From contig JASDDO010000014.1 in the NCBI GenBank assembly GCA_030015575.1, positions 163,341,911-163,405,910 on the forward strand: DNA of 64,000 nt, read 5' to 3'. The notes beneath the pieces were generated by a model. The model saw only the letters and a program-made list of their open reading frames with translations. It was not told the DNA's origin and made no database searches. The position numbers and the translations under genes were made by a program. Shown here piece by piece: positions 46,151 to 56,795 of the stretch. How positions within the stretch are numbered: position 1 is the first letter of the stretch; each line of letters starts with the position of its first letter. The stretch comes from Agapanthus africanus. Taxonomy: Eukaryota > Streptophyta > Magnoliopsida > Asparagales > Amaryllidaceae.

Positions 46151-46790
46151 CCTTCTGAATTTTCAAGATCCCTAGGCTCTATATCTCTCCCTCTCTCTAT
46201 TTCTTCCTCCCTTTAAAACTCTCTCCTTTGGCTCCTATTTATAGGAGAAGGAAAAGAATCAATCTGTTTTAGTGAATCTTTCATTGAAAGATTTGATTTG
46301 TTTATTGAGAGATTCGATTTATCTTCATCATTAATCTGGGTCTTTAGATTATTAGGTGAATTTTATTCACCATTGGATTTTAAATCCAAAGATATCTATT
46401 TGTTATTTCGGTTAGATTTAGGGGGAAATCTTTCCATGTCCAAGATTTTTCCATAAATTGTTGATATTTAATCACCTTTAGATTCTTGATCCAACGGCTT
46501 CATATGATTCTTCTCCATTTTGGAAAAATTTAAATGATCTTATTCAGAATTTAATTCTGTTGAACAACAGGGCTTTTAAAGCTAGTCACGTGCGGCCACG
46601 TGACCTTTGGTCACGTGTGGGCACGTGACCCCCGGTCACGTGTGGGCACGTGACCCCCGGAATGGGCTTCTCTTCTGCGCTCTGCTCTTTGCCGCTGCTC
46701 AACCATCACGTGCCAACACGTGACCACTGGTCACGTGTAAGCACTTGATGCCTCTTCTGAAGCCTTTCCTAATTTTTTAATCAGGGAACA

Positions 46791-46804
46791 AATGCCCCCA
46801 CAGC
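46791..46804 (-). other. Polypurine tract of C
   Basis: On the minus strand TGTGGGGGCATT directly precedes the 3' LTR start at 46790. It matches the GGGGGAGGGCATT of B. Confidence 0.75.
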
Positions 46805-46840
46805 GTTGTCCTCACGTGTCTGCACGTGAGTGCAACGCTG
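46801..46840 (+). promoter_or_regulatory. Large CACGTG dyad upstream of antisense TATA (C)
   Basis: A 40-base palindrome: CAGCGTTG and CTCACGTG on one side, CACGTGAG and CAACGCTG on the other. Both 8-base pairs match perfectly, with only two bases each between them and a 4-base centre. It begins 10 bases outside the 3' LTR, next to the polypurine tract, and 65 bases before a TATA box. Confidence 0.65.
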
Positions 46841-46904
46841 TCACTTTTATGACCGTCGGATCTGTCTTGGGAGTAGGGTAGATGAAACAGTTTCCATCCC
46901 ATCC

Positions 46905-46910
46905 TATAAA
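46905..46910 (+). promoter_or_regulatory. TATA box of C's antisense gene
   Basis: CCTATAAATGCCC is similar to B's CCTATAAATAGGGCC and lies at the same place between the G-box dyad and the antisense leader. Confidence 0.6.
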
Positions 46911-46929
46911 TGCCCATGTCCTTTCAAAA

Positions 46930-47707
46930 AAGCCTCCACTTTTGCTCATCTTCTTTCTTTGAGAACTTTTTCCCTTGAGAATTTAATTCTCGTTCCTCAG
47001 AGCTTAGTTCTCTGCTTCAAACTTTTCACAGTTTAACTCTGTTTGAGAGACCCTTTCTTCAGGTAATGATCTTCGAACGACTGAGGAACCCTTATGTATA
47101 CTTTTTCCACAAACTCTCTGGATTTTAAATCCACACCAAGGGTTTCACCCCTTTTAACATGAACCCATTTTTTCAAGTTTATCAACGAAAATAGAAGACC
47201 ATTTAATCTTCGAATAGTAAATTTCTTAGGGTTCATTTGATCTTTAGGGAGATGATGAGATCCATTGCCTTTTCCAAGGAATTTAATTCCGTTTTAAGAA
47301 AATGTTTCTGGGAATTTAATTCCCTTCTCTCAATAAGGAATTTAATTCCTGTGAAGAACCCAGTTCTTCCCATGGAGGCTTCTTAGGGTTTTCTTGCCCT
47401 GGGTTATCCTTCTGTAATCAATGAAGAAGAAGCCTGCAATGATGTCTTTTGTGGGAATTTAATTCCCTTGATCCTGTTTGATTTGTTGTAGAGTCCAAGG
47501 TGGATTTCTTTTAGGGGAGTGTGTAGGGTTATTTGAAGTCCCCTGTCTATTTGATTAGAATACTCCCTTTGTCTCATTATAATTGCTGTGCCTCATCATT
47601 AACCAGCCGTCATCTTGATTTTGTGGGACCCACATGTTTTGTAACTAATGGTCCTACCAAACAAGTCCTCTGTCTCTTTCTTCAACTGTCTTCATTTATC
47701 TATGCTC

Positions 47708-47743
<36 letters not shown>

Positions 47744-47790
47744 TGCTGGCTTCACTTTTGATAGTTTTCCTTTACTTTATTTCAGGTGCG
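46930..47790 (+). other. Leader of C's antisense gene, with (TG)15
   Basis: This region lies between the TATA box and the ATG. It has GAATTTAATTC-type palindromes (46975-47470), a (TG)15 microsatellite at 47711-47740 and a pyrimidine-rich run ending TTTCAG at 47785, five bases before the ATG. It looks like a leader with an intron ending at 47785. Confidence 0.5.
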
Positions 47791-49470
47791 ATGGCTTCTG
47801 TTCCGTGCTTTCCCTTCACTCGCTCGGAGGCCGCTTTTCCTCAGTCACCATCTGATGAGGAAGTGATGGCGATGATCCGGGCTCATGACCCGAACTGCAC
47901 TAACTTACTTCTATGGGGAACTTGGTATAGCCATATTATCCGGGGTCGCCGGAGTTTCCTCTGCGAAGTGCCGACAGAGCCCACTTTCCCGTTTTTGCCG
48001 ATGGACCCTCCGAGGACGGTTTTCGCTGTGGAGATGCCAAATTGGACTCCAACGGGACGGCTTGAGCCTTCGACGACCGGTATCCCGAACCATCCGATCC
48101 CAGCTATAGATATCCTGAGACAACGTATTTGCCAGGGTGAGGACCACCCATGGGGACAGATTTATAAGATAGGGCTCACTCCTCGACACCCCACGGGTTA
48201 CCTCCTCTGGGCTCGCTATATCCTTGTTACCCATCGTGCGCAGCTGCAGAAGGTTGGGCTTTACCAGGCAATATATGCGTCGCTCTTCCATTATCAATTC
48301 CCGCATGTCTGGTGGGTTAAGGCGTTCTTGAATCAATGGAATCTCCCCACCAACACTTTTCTTCTGGGGGACAGAGAGGTTTCGATCTCTTTGGGGGAAT
48401 TTTATGAGATCTCGGGGCTGCCAATTCGAGGGACACTTTATGAGGAGTTGCTGCCTTCTGATGAATACGTCTTTGAACCCGAGCTCGCACCGCTTGATGG
48501 CTTGTCTGCTGAGAACGCCGTCCGCCACAAGCGTCCCAGCTTGATCAAGGTGCTAGGTAACTTTGATCGGTTGTTCACCGAATATGAGGAGTAGGGAGTT
48601 ACTTTTAAGAGCTTCATTGCCTATTTCCTTCGCGAGGGCATCTTGTCGAAGACAGCTCCGAAGTTCGCAAATATTAAAGACCCCTTTGGGTTTGGTCCGA
48701 AGAAGCTGCCAACCAATGAATCGGATCTACCGCAGTACTACATCCCCATAATGTCGCCGATGTCTTTCGAATCCATTGCAGCTCCCGGCATGGATGAGGA
48801 GACATTCTTCGTTGGGTTTATCAGTGTCTGGCTCAGCTGGTTTGTCATCCCTATGCATCACCGCTTTATGAGGGTTTCGGTCATCTATCCGGCTCACCGT
48901 ATAGCTGAGGGAACGCGGCTGGCCGTTGGCATCCCGGCATTGGCGCATCTCTATCACGGGTTGGGCGCTGCAGCTAATACTTCCATCCCTGGCGTAGATG
49001 TGGTAAATTTTTTGCTTCACTACTTTACGTCTTGGATCGAAATGCACATCTTGGGTGCTTTCGCTATGCATCAGAGGCTCGCATTCTACGACGCCTATAC
49101 CTTCCCGCGGCTTATGCGATTGGTGGATGCTTCTGCCGCTGACCCGACTCAATTCGGGGCTATTCGGGCGTTGATTTCTCCTTATGCTACTGCTGGTGGG
49201 TTGGTATTCACTGATCGGATCTTATATTCTTCCTCGGGTTCAACTCAGCCGATTTGGGACCGGTCAAAAGATAACATGCCCTCTTTAAAGCCCCGGGAGG
49301 CCGCGCACTTATACGCAATCAGACCGGGCTACCTGGTATTCCGTCAGGACAGCGCAACCCTTTTCATGCGGTACAATCCGCATCGCTTTGCTCGGCAGCT
49401 TTGCTATGATCAGGGCGTCCCATTTGAGGCTTTCATAGTCGTGCCAGTTTCTTCGCTCGAGGCCGTTTGA
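47791..49470 (+). pseudogene. Antisense extra gene of C, plant mobile domain-like
   Basis: It runs opposite to C's own genes. It starts MASVPCFPFTRSEAAFPQSP, followed by LLLWGTWYSHIIRGRRSFLC, ICQGEDHPWGQIYKIGLTPR, and WVKAFLNQWNLPTNTFLLGD with EVSISLGEFYEISGLPIRG, the stretch most like the plant mobile domain. The second half has SVWLSWFVIPMHHRFMRVSV, YPAHRIAEGTRLAVGIPALA, FLLHYFTSWIEMHILGAFAM and YAIRPGYLVFRQDSATLFMR. It matches the first half of B's antisense gene block for block, but I see no coiled-coil end in C. An earlier in-frame start exists, but the shared ATG context with B favours 47791. Broken at least once. Function unknown. Confidence 0.72.
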
Positions 49471-49699
49471 GATACCGCCATCATTTTGTGAGGCTGAACA
49501 CCAGTTCCCAGTTCATGATCCCCGATACTGATTACATCCCCGGTGCGTGGGGTCGTTCACGGGCTGGTATCTCCATCGGGTCAACCCGATTATTATTGAG
49601 GAGAGAAGGGTACTTCTTGGCCACGGTGCCCCTACTCAGGTTCTGGCCACGGGAGCTACGCTGCGACCGCACGCCCCGGTCCGCTTTCTTCTGAGGGAT

Positions 49700-50160
49700 A
49701 CCGGCAATCCACCGTAGTTTATCGACATCTCGGTCAACAGCTAGTTTTAGGACATAGTGGTCCATTGTTAGTTTAAGGACGTTTCGGTCCGTTGTTAGTT
49801 TAAGGTCGTTTCGGTCCGTTGTTAGTTTTAAGACATCGCGGTCGAGATTAAGGACATCATAGTCCGTGAGTTTAAGGACCTCACATTCCGGTGTTAGTTT
49901 TAAGACGTCACGGTCGAGGTTAAGGACATCATAGTCCATGGATTTAAGGAATCCACAGTCCGATGTTTGATTACTGGGACCCGTCACCTCTTTGAAGACG
50001 TTGAGGAATTACAACGACAAATATCAAAGGAGTGAAGAGATGTACCCTTGAACCAAAGTAAAATCAGTCTAGAATCATGGTAGTTGATTGTTAGTTTTAA
50101 GACATTACGGTCAAGGTTAAGGACATCATAGTCCGTGGATTTTAAGGACTCCACAGTCCG
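49700..50160. repeat. GGAC-N6-GTCC arrays, left end of C spacer
   Basis: Two blocks (about 49735-49965 and 50090-50160) of the same dyad as in the LTRs. Between them lies a copy of the LTR sentence GACCCGTCACCTCTTTGAAG, as at 44620 and 63650, so a piece of LTR-like sequence is embedded here. Confidence 0.8.
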
Positions 50161-50164
50161 ATGT

Positions 50165-51690
50165 TTGCTCTGGATGCTTCGCACGGGTTCACTGCCATGC
50201 TCTGTGAGGACCAGGCTCCGCTCTGGACGTTTTTCGCGGGGTCAAAGAGTGACGTTACCCGCGTTCCACGTGACCAGGAATTTTGCACTAGATGCTTCAC
50301 ACGGGTTCACTGCCGTGTTTGGAGAGGACTAGGCTCTGCTCTGGATGCTTCACATGGGTTCACTGCCGTGCTTTGCGAGGACCAGGATCCGCTCTGGATG
50401 CTTCACACGGGTTCACTGCCGTGCTCTGCGAGGACCAGGATCCGCTCTGGACGTTTCCCACGGGGTCAAAGAGTGACGTTATCCGTGTTCCACGTGACCA
50501 GGAATTTTGCTCTGGATGCTTCCCACGGGTTCACTGCCGTATTCTGCGAGGACCAGGCTCCGCTCTGGACGTTTTCCACGGGGTCAAAGAGTGACGTTAT
50601 CCGCGTTCCACATGACCAGGAATTTTGCACTAGATTCTTCACATGGGTTCACTGCCGCGTTCGGCGAGGACTAGGCTCTGCTTTGGATGCTTCACACGGG
50701 TTCACTGCCGTGCTCTACGAGGACAAGGATCTGCTCTGGACGTTTTCCACGGGGTCAAAGAGTGACGTTATCCGCGTTCCACGTGACCAGGAATTTTGCA
50801 CTGGATGCTTCACACGGGTTCACTGCCGCGTTCGGCGAGGACTAGGTTCCGCTCTGGATGCTTTACATGGGTTCACTGCCATGCTCTGTAAGGACCAGGA
50901 TCCGCTCTGGACGTTTTCCACGGGGTCAAAGAGTGACTTTATCCGCGTTCCACGTGACCAGGAATTTTGCTCTGGATGCTTCCCACGGGTTCACTGCCGT
51001 GTTTGGCGAGGACCGGGCTCCGCTCTGGACGTTTTCCACACGGTCAAAGAGTGACGTTATCCGCGTTCAACGTGACCAGGAATTTTGCACTAGATGCTTC
51101 ACACGGGTTCACTGCCGCGTTAGGCGAGGACTAGGCTCCGCTCTGGACGTTTTCCACGGGGTCAAAGAGTGACGTTATCCGCGTTCCACGTGACCAGGAA
51201 TTTTGCACTAGATGCTTCACACGGGTTCACTGCCGCGTTAGGCGAGGACTAGGCTCCGCTCTGGACGTTTTCCACGGGGTTAAAGAGTGACGTTATCCGC
51301 GTTCCACGTGACCAGGAATTTTGCACTAGATACTTCACACGGGTTCACTGCCGCGTTAGGCGAGGACTAGGCTCCGCTCTGGATGTTTTCCACAGGGTCA
51401 AAGAGTGACATTATCCGCATTCCACTTGACCAGGAATTTTGCACTAGATGCTTCACACGGGTTCACTGCCGCGTTAGGCGAGGACTAAACTCCGCTCTGG
51501 ACGTTTTCCACGGGATCAAAGAGTGACGTTATCCGCGTTCCACGTGACCAGGAATTTTGCACTAGATGCTTCACACGGGTTCACTGCCGCGTTCGGCGAG
51601 GACTAGGCTCCGCTCTGGACGTTTTCCACGGGGTCAAAGAGTGACGTTATCCGCGTTCCACGTGACCAGGAATTTTGCTGATTATATCCG
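50165..51690. repeat. 118-base tandem array in C spacer
   Basis: CCAGGAATTTTGC recurs at exactly 118-base steps (51076, 51194, 51312, 51430, 51548, 51666). Earlier units are mixed, with extra half-units containing CTCTGGATGCTTCACACGGG. A plus-strand frame of 297 residues crosses the irregular part and has no domain match that I recognise. Confidence 0.9.
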
Positions 51691-53060
51691 CATTTCACGG
51701 AGTTGGGATTTGACTCTCGGTGGGAGTACATTGTCGAGTCATGGAACTGGGAGTTGCCGCTGTTCTGCTTTGTTCAAGGTCGTGTCCGTTGTGACGAGAC
51801 GAGTGTTGAGACGACCTCTAGGTCACTTGTGGCCCGTCGAGATTTGGCTTCTTCTTTTGATGAAACCTCGGGAGGAGGAGTGTGATTCCTTCTTCGTTTG
51901 TGCCCCTGGATTGTATACAGAGATTGATGTAATATCACCTGTAGGGCATAAATTTAATTTTTATTTTATTTCTTTTTCCGCGATGCTCTATCATTTCAGC
52001 TTTTATATCGCGAAGGTCACGATTGCCCCATCATTTCGGCTATTTTTCGCGGTGCCCAATCATTTCGGCTATTTATTTTATTTTATTTTTATTTTTTTTT
52101 ACTCGCTGCTTTTTATTGCGAGTTGCCCAATCATTTTGGCTATCATGCATACATTTTTACTTGCTGATTTTGTTGCAAGTTGCCCTATCATTTTGGCTAT
52201 TTCGTATGCATGTATGGCTTGCTAGCTTTTTGCCGCAAGCTTGGGATTAGACACCAATTTTGGCATCAACACCGCTACTACTGGGATATTGCCAGGAGCG
52301 AATCATCATTTGCCTCTGCCGATATCGAACAAAGGTGGCTTAGCGAACAAGGTTAGAATCCTGTCGACTAAGGCTTTTGACTTCATGAGCCGTAAGGGTC
52401 CCACAAATGAGGATCTCGTAGGTGTGTTTTCTCCCTGGGAATCGTGGGGATTCCCAAGTGAATGTTCCCCCGTAAGTCGTAAGGATCTTACAAAAGGGTT
52501 TTCTCCTTATAAGTCGAGAGGACTTACAAGGGTTGTCCACTATATGAACATATCCCTAGTCACGGATGGGACTTGGTTAGGGAACTATTTATTTGCGCCC
52601 GTGGATTGTATACAAGGGTCAGTATGAGCCGCTTGTAGGGCAATATCGAAGTTTGTGGGGGTTGCTTAAGAACAGGTTCAGGTCTCTGTAACTTAAGACT
52701 TTCAAGTCTTATGAGCTGTAAGGGTCCTATAAGAGAGTTCTCCTTACGAGTCGTGAGGATCTCGCAAGTGTAATTTCTCCTTAGGAATCGTGAGGACTCC
52801 TAAGTGTGTTGCTCCCTTGTGAGTCATAAGGATCTCACGCGGGTGGTTTCTCCTTACAAGGTCGTGAGGACCCTGCAAGTGTTCTTTAATGAGGTTGCGC
52901 CCTTTCGGGTTTTCACAAACACTCGCCGGTAGCTCTGCTGTTTTTACTCACGGAGCCCTTTCGGGTTTTCATCCGTGCCCACTTCGCTTATGGACATACC
53001 GTTTTTATTTTTTTATTTTTTTTTATTCTTCTTTTTTTTATCGGTTTTGGGATGTCGCAA
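51690..53060. repeat. Spacer of C with hairpin repeats matching B
   Basis: Holds reverse-complement counterparts of B's AAATGATTGGGC repeats (about 51980-52210) and of the CTTACGAG-N10-CTCGTAAG hairpins (about 52370-52870). A T-rich run lies at 53005-53040. The order mirrors that in B. Confidence 0.8.
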
Positions 53061-53210
53061 TCCACCGTAGTTTATCGACATCTCGGTCAACAGCTAGTTT
53101 TAGGACATAGTGGTCCATTGTTAGTTTAAGGACGTTTCGGTCCGTTGTTAGTTTAAGGACATTTTGGTCCGTTGTTAGTTTAAGGACATTTTGGTCCGTT
53201 GTTGAAGAAG
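53060..53210. repeat. GGAC-N6-GTCC array next to integrase in C
   Basis: Five to six 27-base units (TTTAAGGACGTTTCGGTCC type on the plus strand, the complement of GGACCGAAACGTCC). The same unit stands after gag in B. Confidence 0.88.
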
Positions 53211-53298
53211 GCCGGTTACTACTTATAGAGTTCGGGCTTAGGAAGATAGCGAGCGGACATAGTCGTCGTCATCTATCATTGACCTAAGCCTTAACCCG

Positions 53299-54321
53299 TC
53301 AAGCGTAGTATTTCTTGAGAAAGCGACCGTTTATTGGTCTGAAAGGTCTCTCATCGTGCATATCCATGAGCAGATACGCTCTACCCTGGTAGACCTTGTC
53401 TATGATATATGGGCCTTCATAGTTCGGCTCGAATTTTCCCCGCTTGGCGCGATTGGGGATCATAGGTCTTTTGACCACTAGCACGAGTTCACCTTGGCAG
53501 AATGTCCTCGGCCTGGTCAATCTTTCATATGAGCGCGTCATCTTTGCTTTGTAAGCCTCCAGATTTTGTTGCGCTATGAGCCGGGTTTCATCAAGGGCGT
53601 CAAGTTCCTCAAGCCGAAGGTGAGCATTTTCTTCGTCCGTCAGCTCGTAGTGGACTGCCATTCGTAGAGAGGGTAACTCTATCTCGAGGGGGAGTACTGC
53701 TTCTGTACCGAATACCAATGCGTACGGCGTCGTGTTTGTGGCCGTTTTGAATGTAGTTCGATATGCCCAGAGAGCTTCTTGCAGTCTCTCATGCCAGTCC
53801 TTCTTATTTCGGGACACCGTCTTCTTCATGATCTTCGTCAAGGTCTTGTTGAAAGCCTCCGCTAGACCGTTAGCTCGCGGATTATAAACTGAGGAATATC
53901 TCCAGTATATGTTGTGTTGTTGCGCGAAGCGACTGATCTTGTGGCTTCTGTAGGCTGGCCCGTTATCGGAGATGATCCGTCGCGGGGTTCCAAACCGATA
54001 GATGACGTGCGTCTTAAAGAAATGGAGGATATTCTCCGTCTTCACTTCCCTTAACGGTACTGTTTCCGCCCATTTGGAGAAGTAATCAGTGGTCGCTAGG
54101 ATGAAACGATGTCCCCTGGAAGATGCCGGTTCGACGGGGCCAATTATGTCGGTTCCCCACATTTCGAATGGCCAGCTAGCCATCGTCGGATGTAGAGGAT
54201 TTGGGTGCTGATGGATAAAGTCTCTATGAATCTGGCATGAGTGGCATTGCTGCGCATATTCGAGGCAGTCCTGAATCATTGTGGGCCAATAGTAGCCCAT
54301 TCGTTTAATCTTCAACTTCAT
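53299..54321 (-). pseudogene. Integrase of C
   Basis: A 340-residue frame. The zinc-binding end is seen as YWPTMIQDCLEYAQQCHSCQ. The catalytic core has WGTDIIGPVEPASSRGHRFI, DYFSKWAETVPL, RIISDNGPAYRSHKISRFAQ and NGLAEAFNKTLTKIMKK, so the D, D and E of the catalytic triad are present. The C-terminal part has RTFCQGELVLVVKRP and FEPNYEGPYIIDKVYQGRAY, as in Tat/Athila-type integrases, and no chromodomain. Integrase would insert the element's DNA in the nucleus. This domain is well preserved, but it belongs to a fossil element treated here as broken. Confidence 0.9.
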
Positions 54322-54384
54322 CTTCGGGCCTGCTTGATGAGAACCGCAGAGTCCGTCGTGAACTTCCTGAACGACTCTTTTCGC

Positions 54385-55164
54385 TTAGTCAGGTCCCAGG
54401 CATCTCAACCACAGAGAGTCAAATGACCTCTTGTACAGAGTATTATTGACGAAGGCGAAGGACAGAGCTCGTTTCACAAGCTGATGTCTTGAGGACGCAT
54501 CTTCAGGTGTTCGACGGGATTTGAAGTAGTCTATAAAGGCTTCTCTCCAATCCCCAGCCTTTTCCTGGTCTTTTATTTGCATAGCCATTTGCTCAGTCGC
54601 TCCCTTTTCTTTGGATGGTTCCGGAGATATTTCTGCTGGGGCAAGCACCCGACGGCTTTGTACCACGATTCTTACGTCATCGAGGTTCTCGTCGGCCAGT
54701 TCTTTAGCGAGCTTAGCTAGTGCATCTGCTTTGCTATTTTCCGCGCGCGGTATGCTTTCCAGCATGTAGGAGGGGATTTGAGTCAGCAATTGCTGTACTC
54801 TCTCGCCATACTTCACCAGCTCTGGCTTGCATGTCTGGTAGTCGCCGTTCACTTGACTAACGACCAGTTGGGAGTCTCCGTATATGACGAGGTTCTCAAT
54901 TCCTATGTCGATGGTGATCTCGAAGCTTGCTATCAAAGCTTTATACTCGGCTTCATTATTCGTCCTGGGCTCTGTCAAGGAGAAAGCAAAGCGCATTATC
55001 CCTCCTTGTGGAGTTACGAAGATGAGGCCTATCCCCGATTTGATTATAGGGGTGCTTTGTTTGCGCTTCTTCATGGAAGACGCTCCATCAAAATAAAGTT
55101 CCCACCGGGTACCACTTCCGTCAATCGCATCAAACGCATGTTCGTCTGGCAGCTCGCAATTCAA
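54385..55164 (-). pseudogene. Second, archaeal-type RNase H of C
   Basis: It has RWELYFDGASS, SGIGLIFVTPQGG, PRTNNEAEYKALIASFEITI, VIYGDSQLVVSQVNGDYQ and AENSKADALAKLA, with the D-E-D-D residues of the RNase HI fold. This second RNase H, between the ordinary RNase H and the integrase, is the diagnostic trait of the Tat lineage (Ogre, Retand, Grande). Confidence 0.9.
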
Positions 55165-55212
55165 AGGGGAATCAGCCGGTATTGGATGCTCAGCGAGGAA
55201 GTCGGCGATGGC

Positions 55213-56780
55213 CTAGCCTTTCACTGCTTTAAGAGGCTGATAGATTATCGAAAATTCCATCAAGAGCAAGGCCCATTTAGCGAGTCTCCCTGTCAATATG
55301 GCCTTTGACATCAGATATTTGAGGGGGTCCACCTTTGATATAAGACGGACTTCATGCGCCATTGCATAGTGCCTGAGTTTTGTTATCACGAAAATCAACG
55401 CCAGACAGTGTTTTTCGATGGGGGAGTAATTGCTTTCTGCCCCCAGGAGAACTCGACTCAAGTAATAGAGAGCTCTTTCTTTCCCTTGGTCGTTCTCTTG
55501 TGCCCATAATGCGTCTAAGGAACCTTCGAGGGATGTGGTATAAAGAATAAGAGGCTTTCCCTTGACTGGAGCAGCTAACACCGGCGGGTTCTGCAGGTAT
55601 TGCTTGATCTCGTCCAGCGCGCCTTGGCATTTGTGATCCCAGACGAATGGGGTTCCCTTCTTCATCAGGTGACTGTAAGGGCGGCACTTGCCTGAAAGAT
55701 TGGCTATAAATCGTCGGATGTACGCGAGCTTCCCTTGGAGAGACCGCAATTGTTTGAGAGTCCCTGGCGGTGGCATTTCTATGATCGCCTTGATCTTTGA
55801 CGGATCTATCTCAATGCCCCGGTGCCGGACAATGAACCCTAAGAACTTGCCTGAGGATACCCCAAACGCGCATTTGAGGGGGTTCATCTTCAAGTTGTAT
55901 TGCCGAAGGCGTTGAAATACAGTCTTTAGATGCTCGAGATGTTCCTCGTATGATTTGCTTTTAAACACGAGGTCGTCGATATAGCATTCGATGATTTCAT
56001 GTATAAGATCATTGAAGATCTTTGTCATGGCCCTCTGATAGGTGGCACCGGCATTCTTTAGACCGAAGGGCATCACCTTGTAGCAGAATATTCCCAGAGG
56101 GGTCCGGAAAGCGGTGTTCTTCTGGTCTTCGGGATGCATCTTTATCTGATTATACCCTGATGAGCCGTCCATGAAAGAGAAAGCCTCGTGAGTGGACGTG
56201 TTATCTATCATCAGCTCGGTGACCGGTACTTGGAAGTCGTCCTTCGGGCAAGCTTTATTAAGATCTCGAAAGTCTACGCAGATGCGCACTGTCCCATTTT
56301 CTTCATTACTGGGACGATATTGGCGATCCAATCCGGGTACTGAACTTCCTGGATAAACCCAGAGTCGATCAGCTTCTTGACTTCGGCGTTGATGCTCATC
56401 TCAAGCTCGAGCCGCATTCTTCTCGGCGCCTGTTTAACTGGCTTGATGTCCGGGGATATTGCCAATTTATGGACAACTATTTCTGGATCTAGTCCTGGCA
56501 TTTCGGAATAGTTCCACGCGAAGCAATCTCTATACTGCATAAGCACGCCTTTTAGCGCAGCTACCCTTTCTTTAGATAGCAATTCGTTGACAAATGTCGG
56601 CCGCGGGTCGTTCGTTGTCCCCAACTCAATTTTCTTAAGGTTATCTGCAGTAGTATGTATTCCATCCTCCAGCTCTTTCGGTGCTGGTGGAAATTCTGAG
56701 ATGACCTCGTCGTTGCTGTTTTCGAAGCAACAGGGAAGGTCGTCCATATCCTCGGGCTCGTCTTTCGATATTGTTATCAT
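55213..56780 (-). pseudogene. Reverse transcriptase and first RNase H of C
   Basis: The RT is seen from a linker (FAWNYSEMPGLDPEIVVHKL) through VRICVDFRDLNKACPKDDF, SFMDGSSGYNQIKMHPEDQ and YKVMPFGLKNAGATYQRAM to the active site ECYIDDLVFKSK. The thumb shows MNPLKCAFGVSSGKFLGFIV. RNase H follows (ERALYYLSRVLLGAESNYSP, IEKHCLALIFVITKLRHY). All are Ty3/gypsy motifs. Together these domains copy the element's RNA into DNA. Confidence 0.9.
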
Positions 56781-56795
56781 GTGACAAGTACGAGC

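Larger units (their letters stand above)
43693..46790 (-). repeat. 3' LTR of C
   Basis: This is 3,098 bases, starting TGTTCCCTG on the minus strand at 46790 and ending GAGGGGAACA at 43693. Landmarks: a GGAC-N6-GTCC array (44235-44605), AGTGTTAAACACT dyads (44890-45320), CACGTG hairpins (45230-45540 and 46585-46750), GAATTAAATTC dyads (45590-46150) and a TATAAATAG box (46235-46243, minus). Confidence 0.92.

Noticed and set aside
47791-49470. Captured host mobile-domain gene or independent DNA transposon in C
   Set aside because: The same gene stands at the same place and direction in B, so it belongs to this element family and is not a one-time capture. No separate terminal repeats surround it.
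50161-51054. A 297-residue plus-strand open frame
   Set aside because: It is the translation of the 118-base array and its half-units, with no start context or known domain.
53299-54321. Host gene encoding an integrase-like protein
   Set aside because: It lies in order with RT and both RNase H domains of C, on the same strand and inside the same LTR pair.
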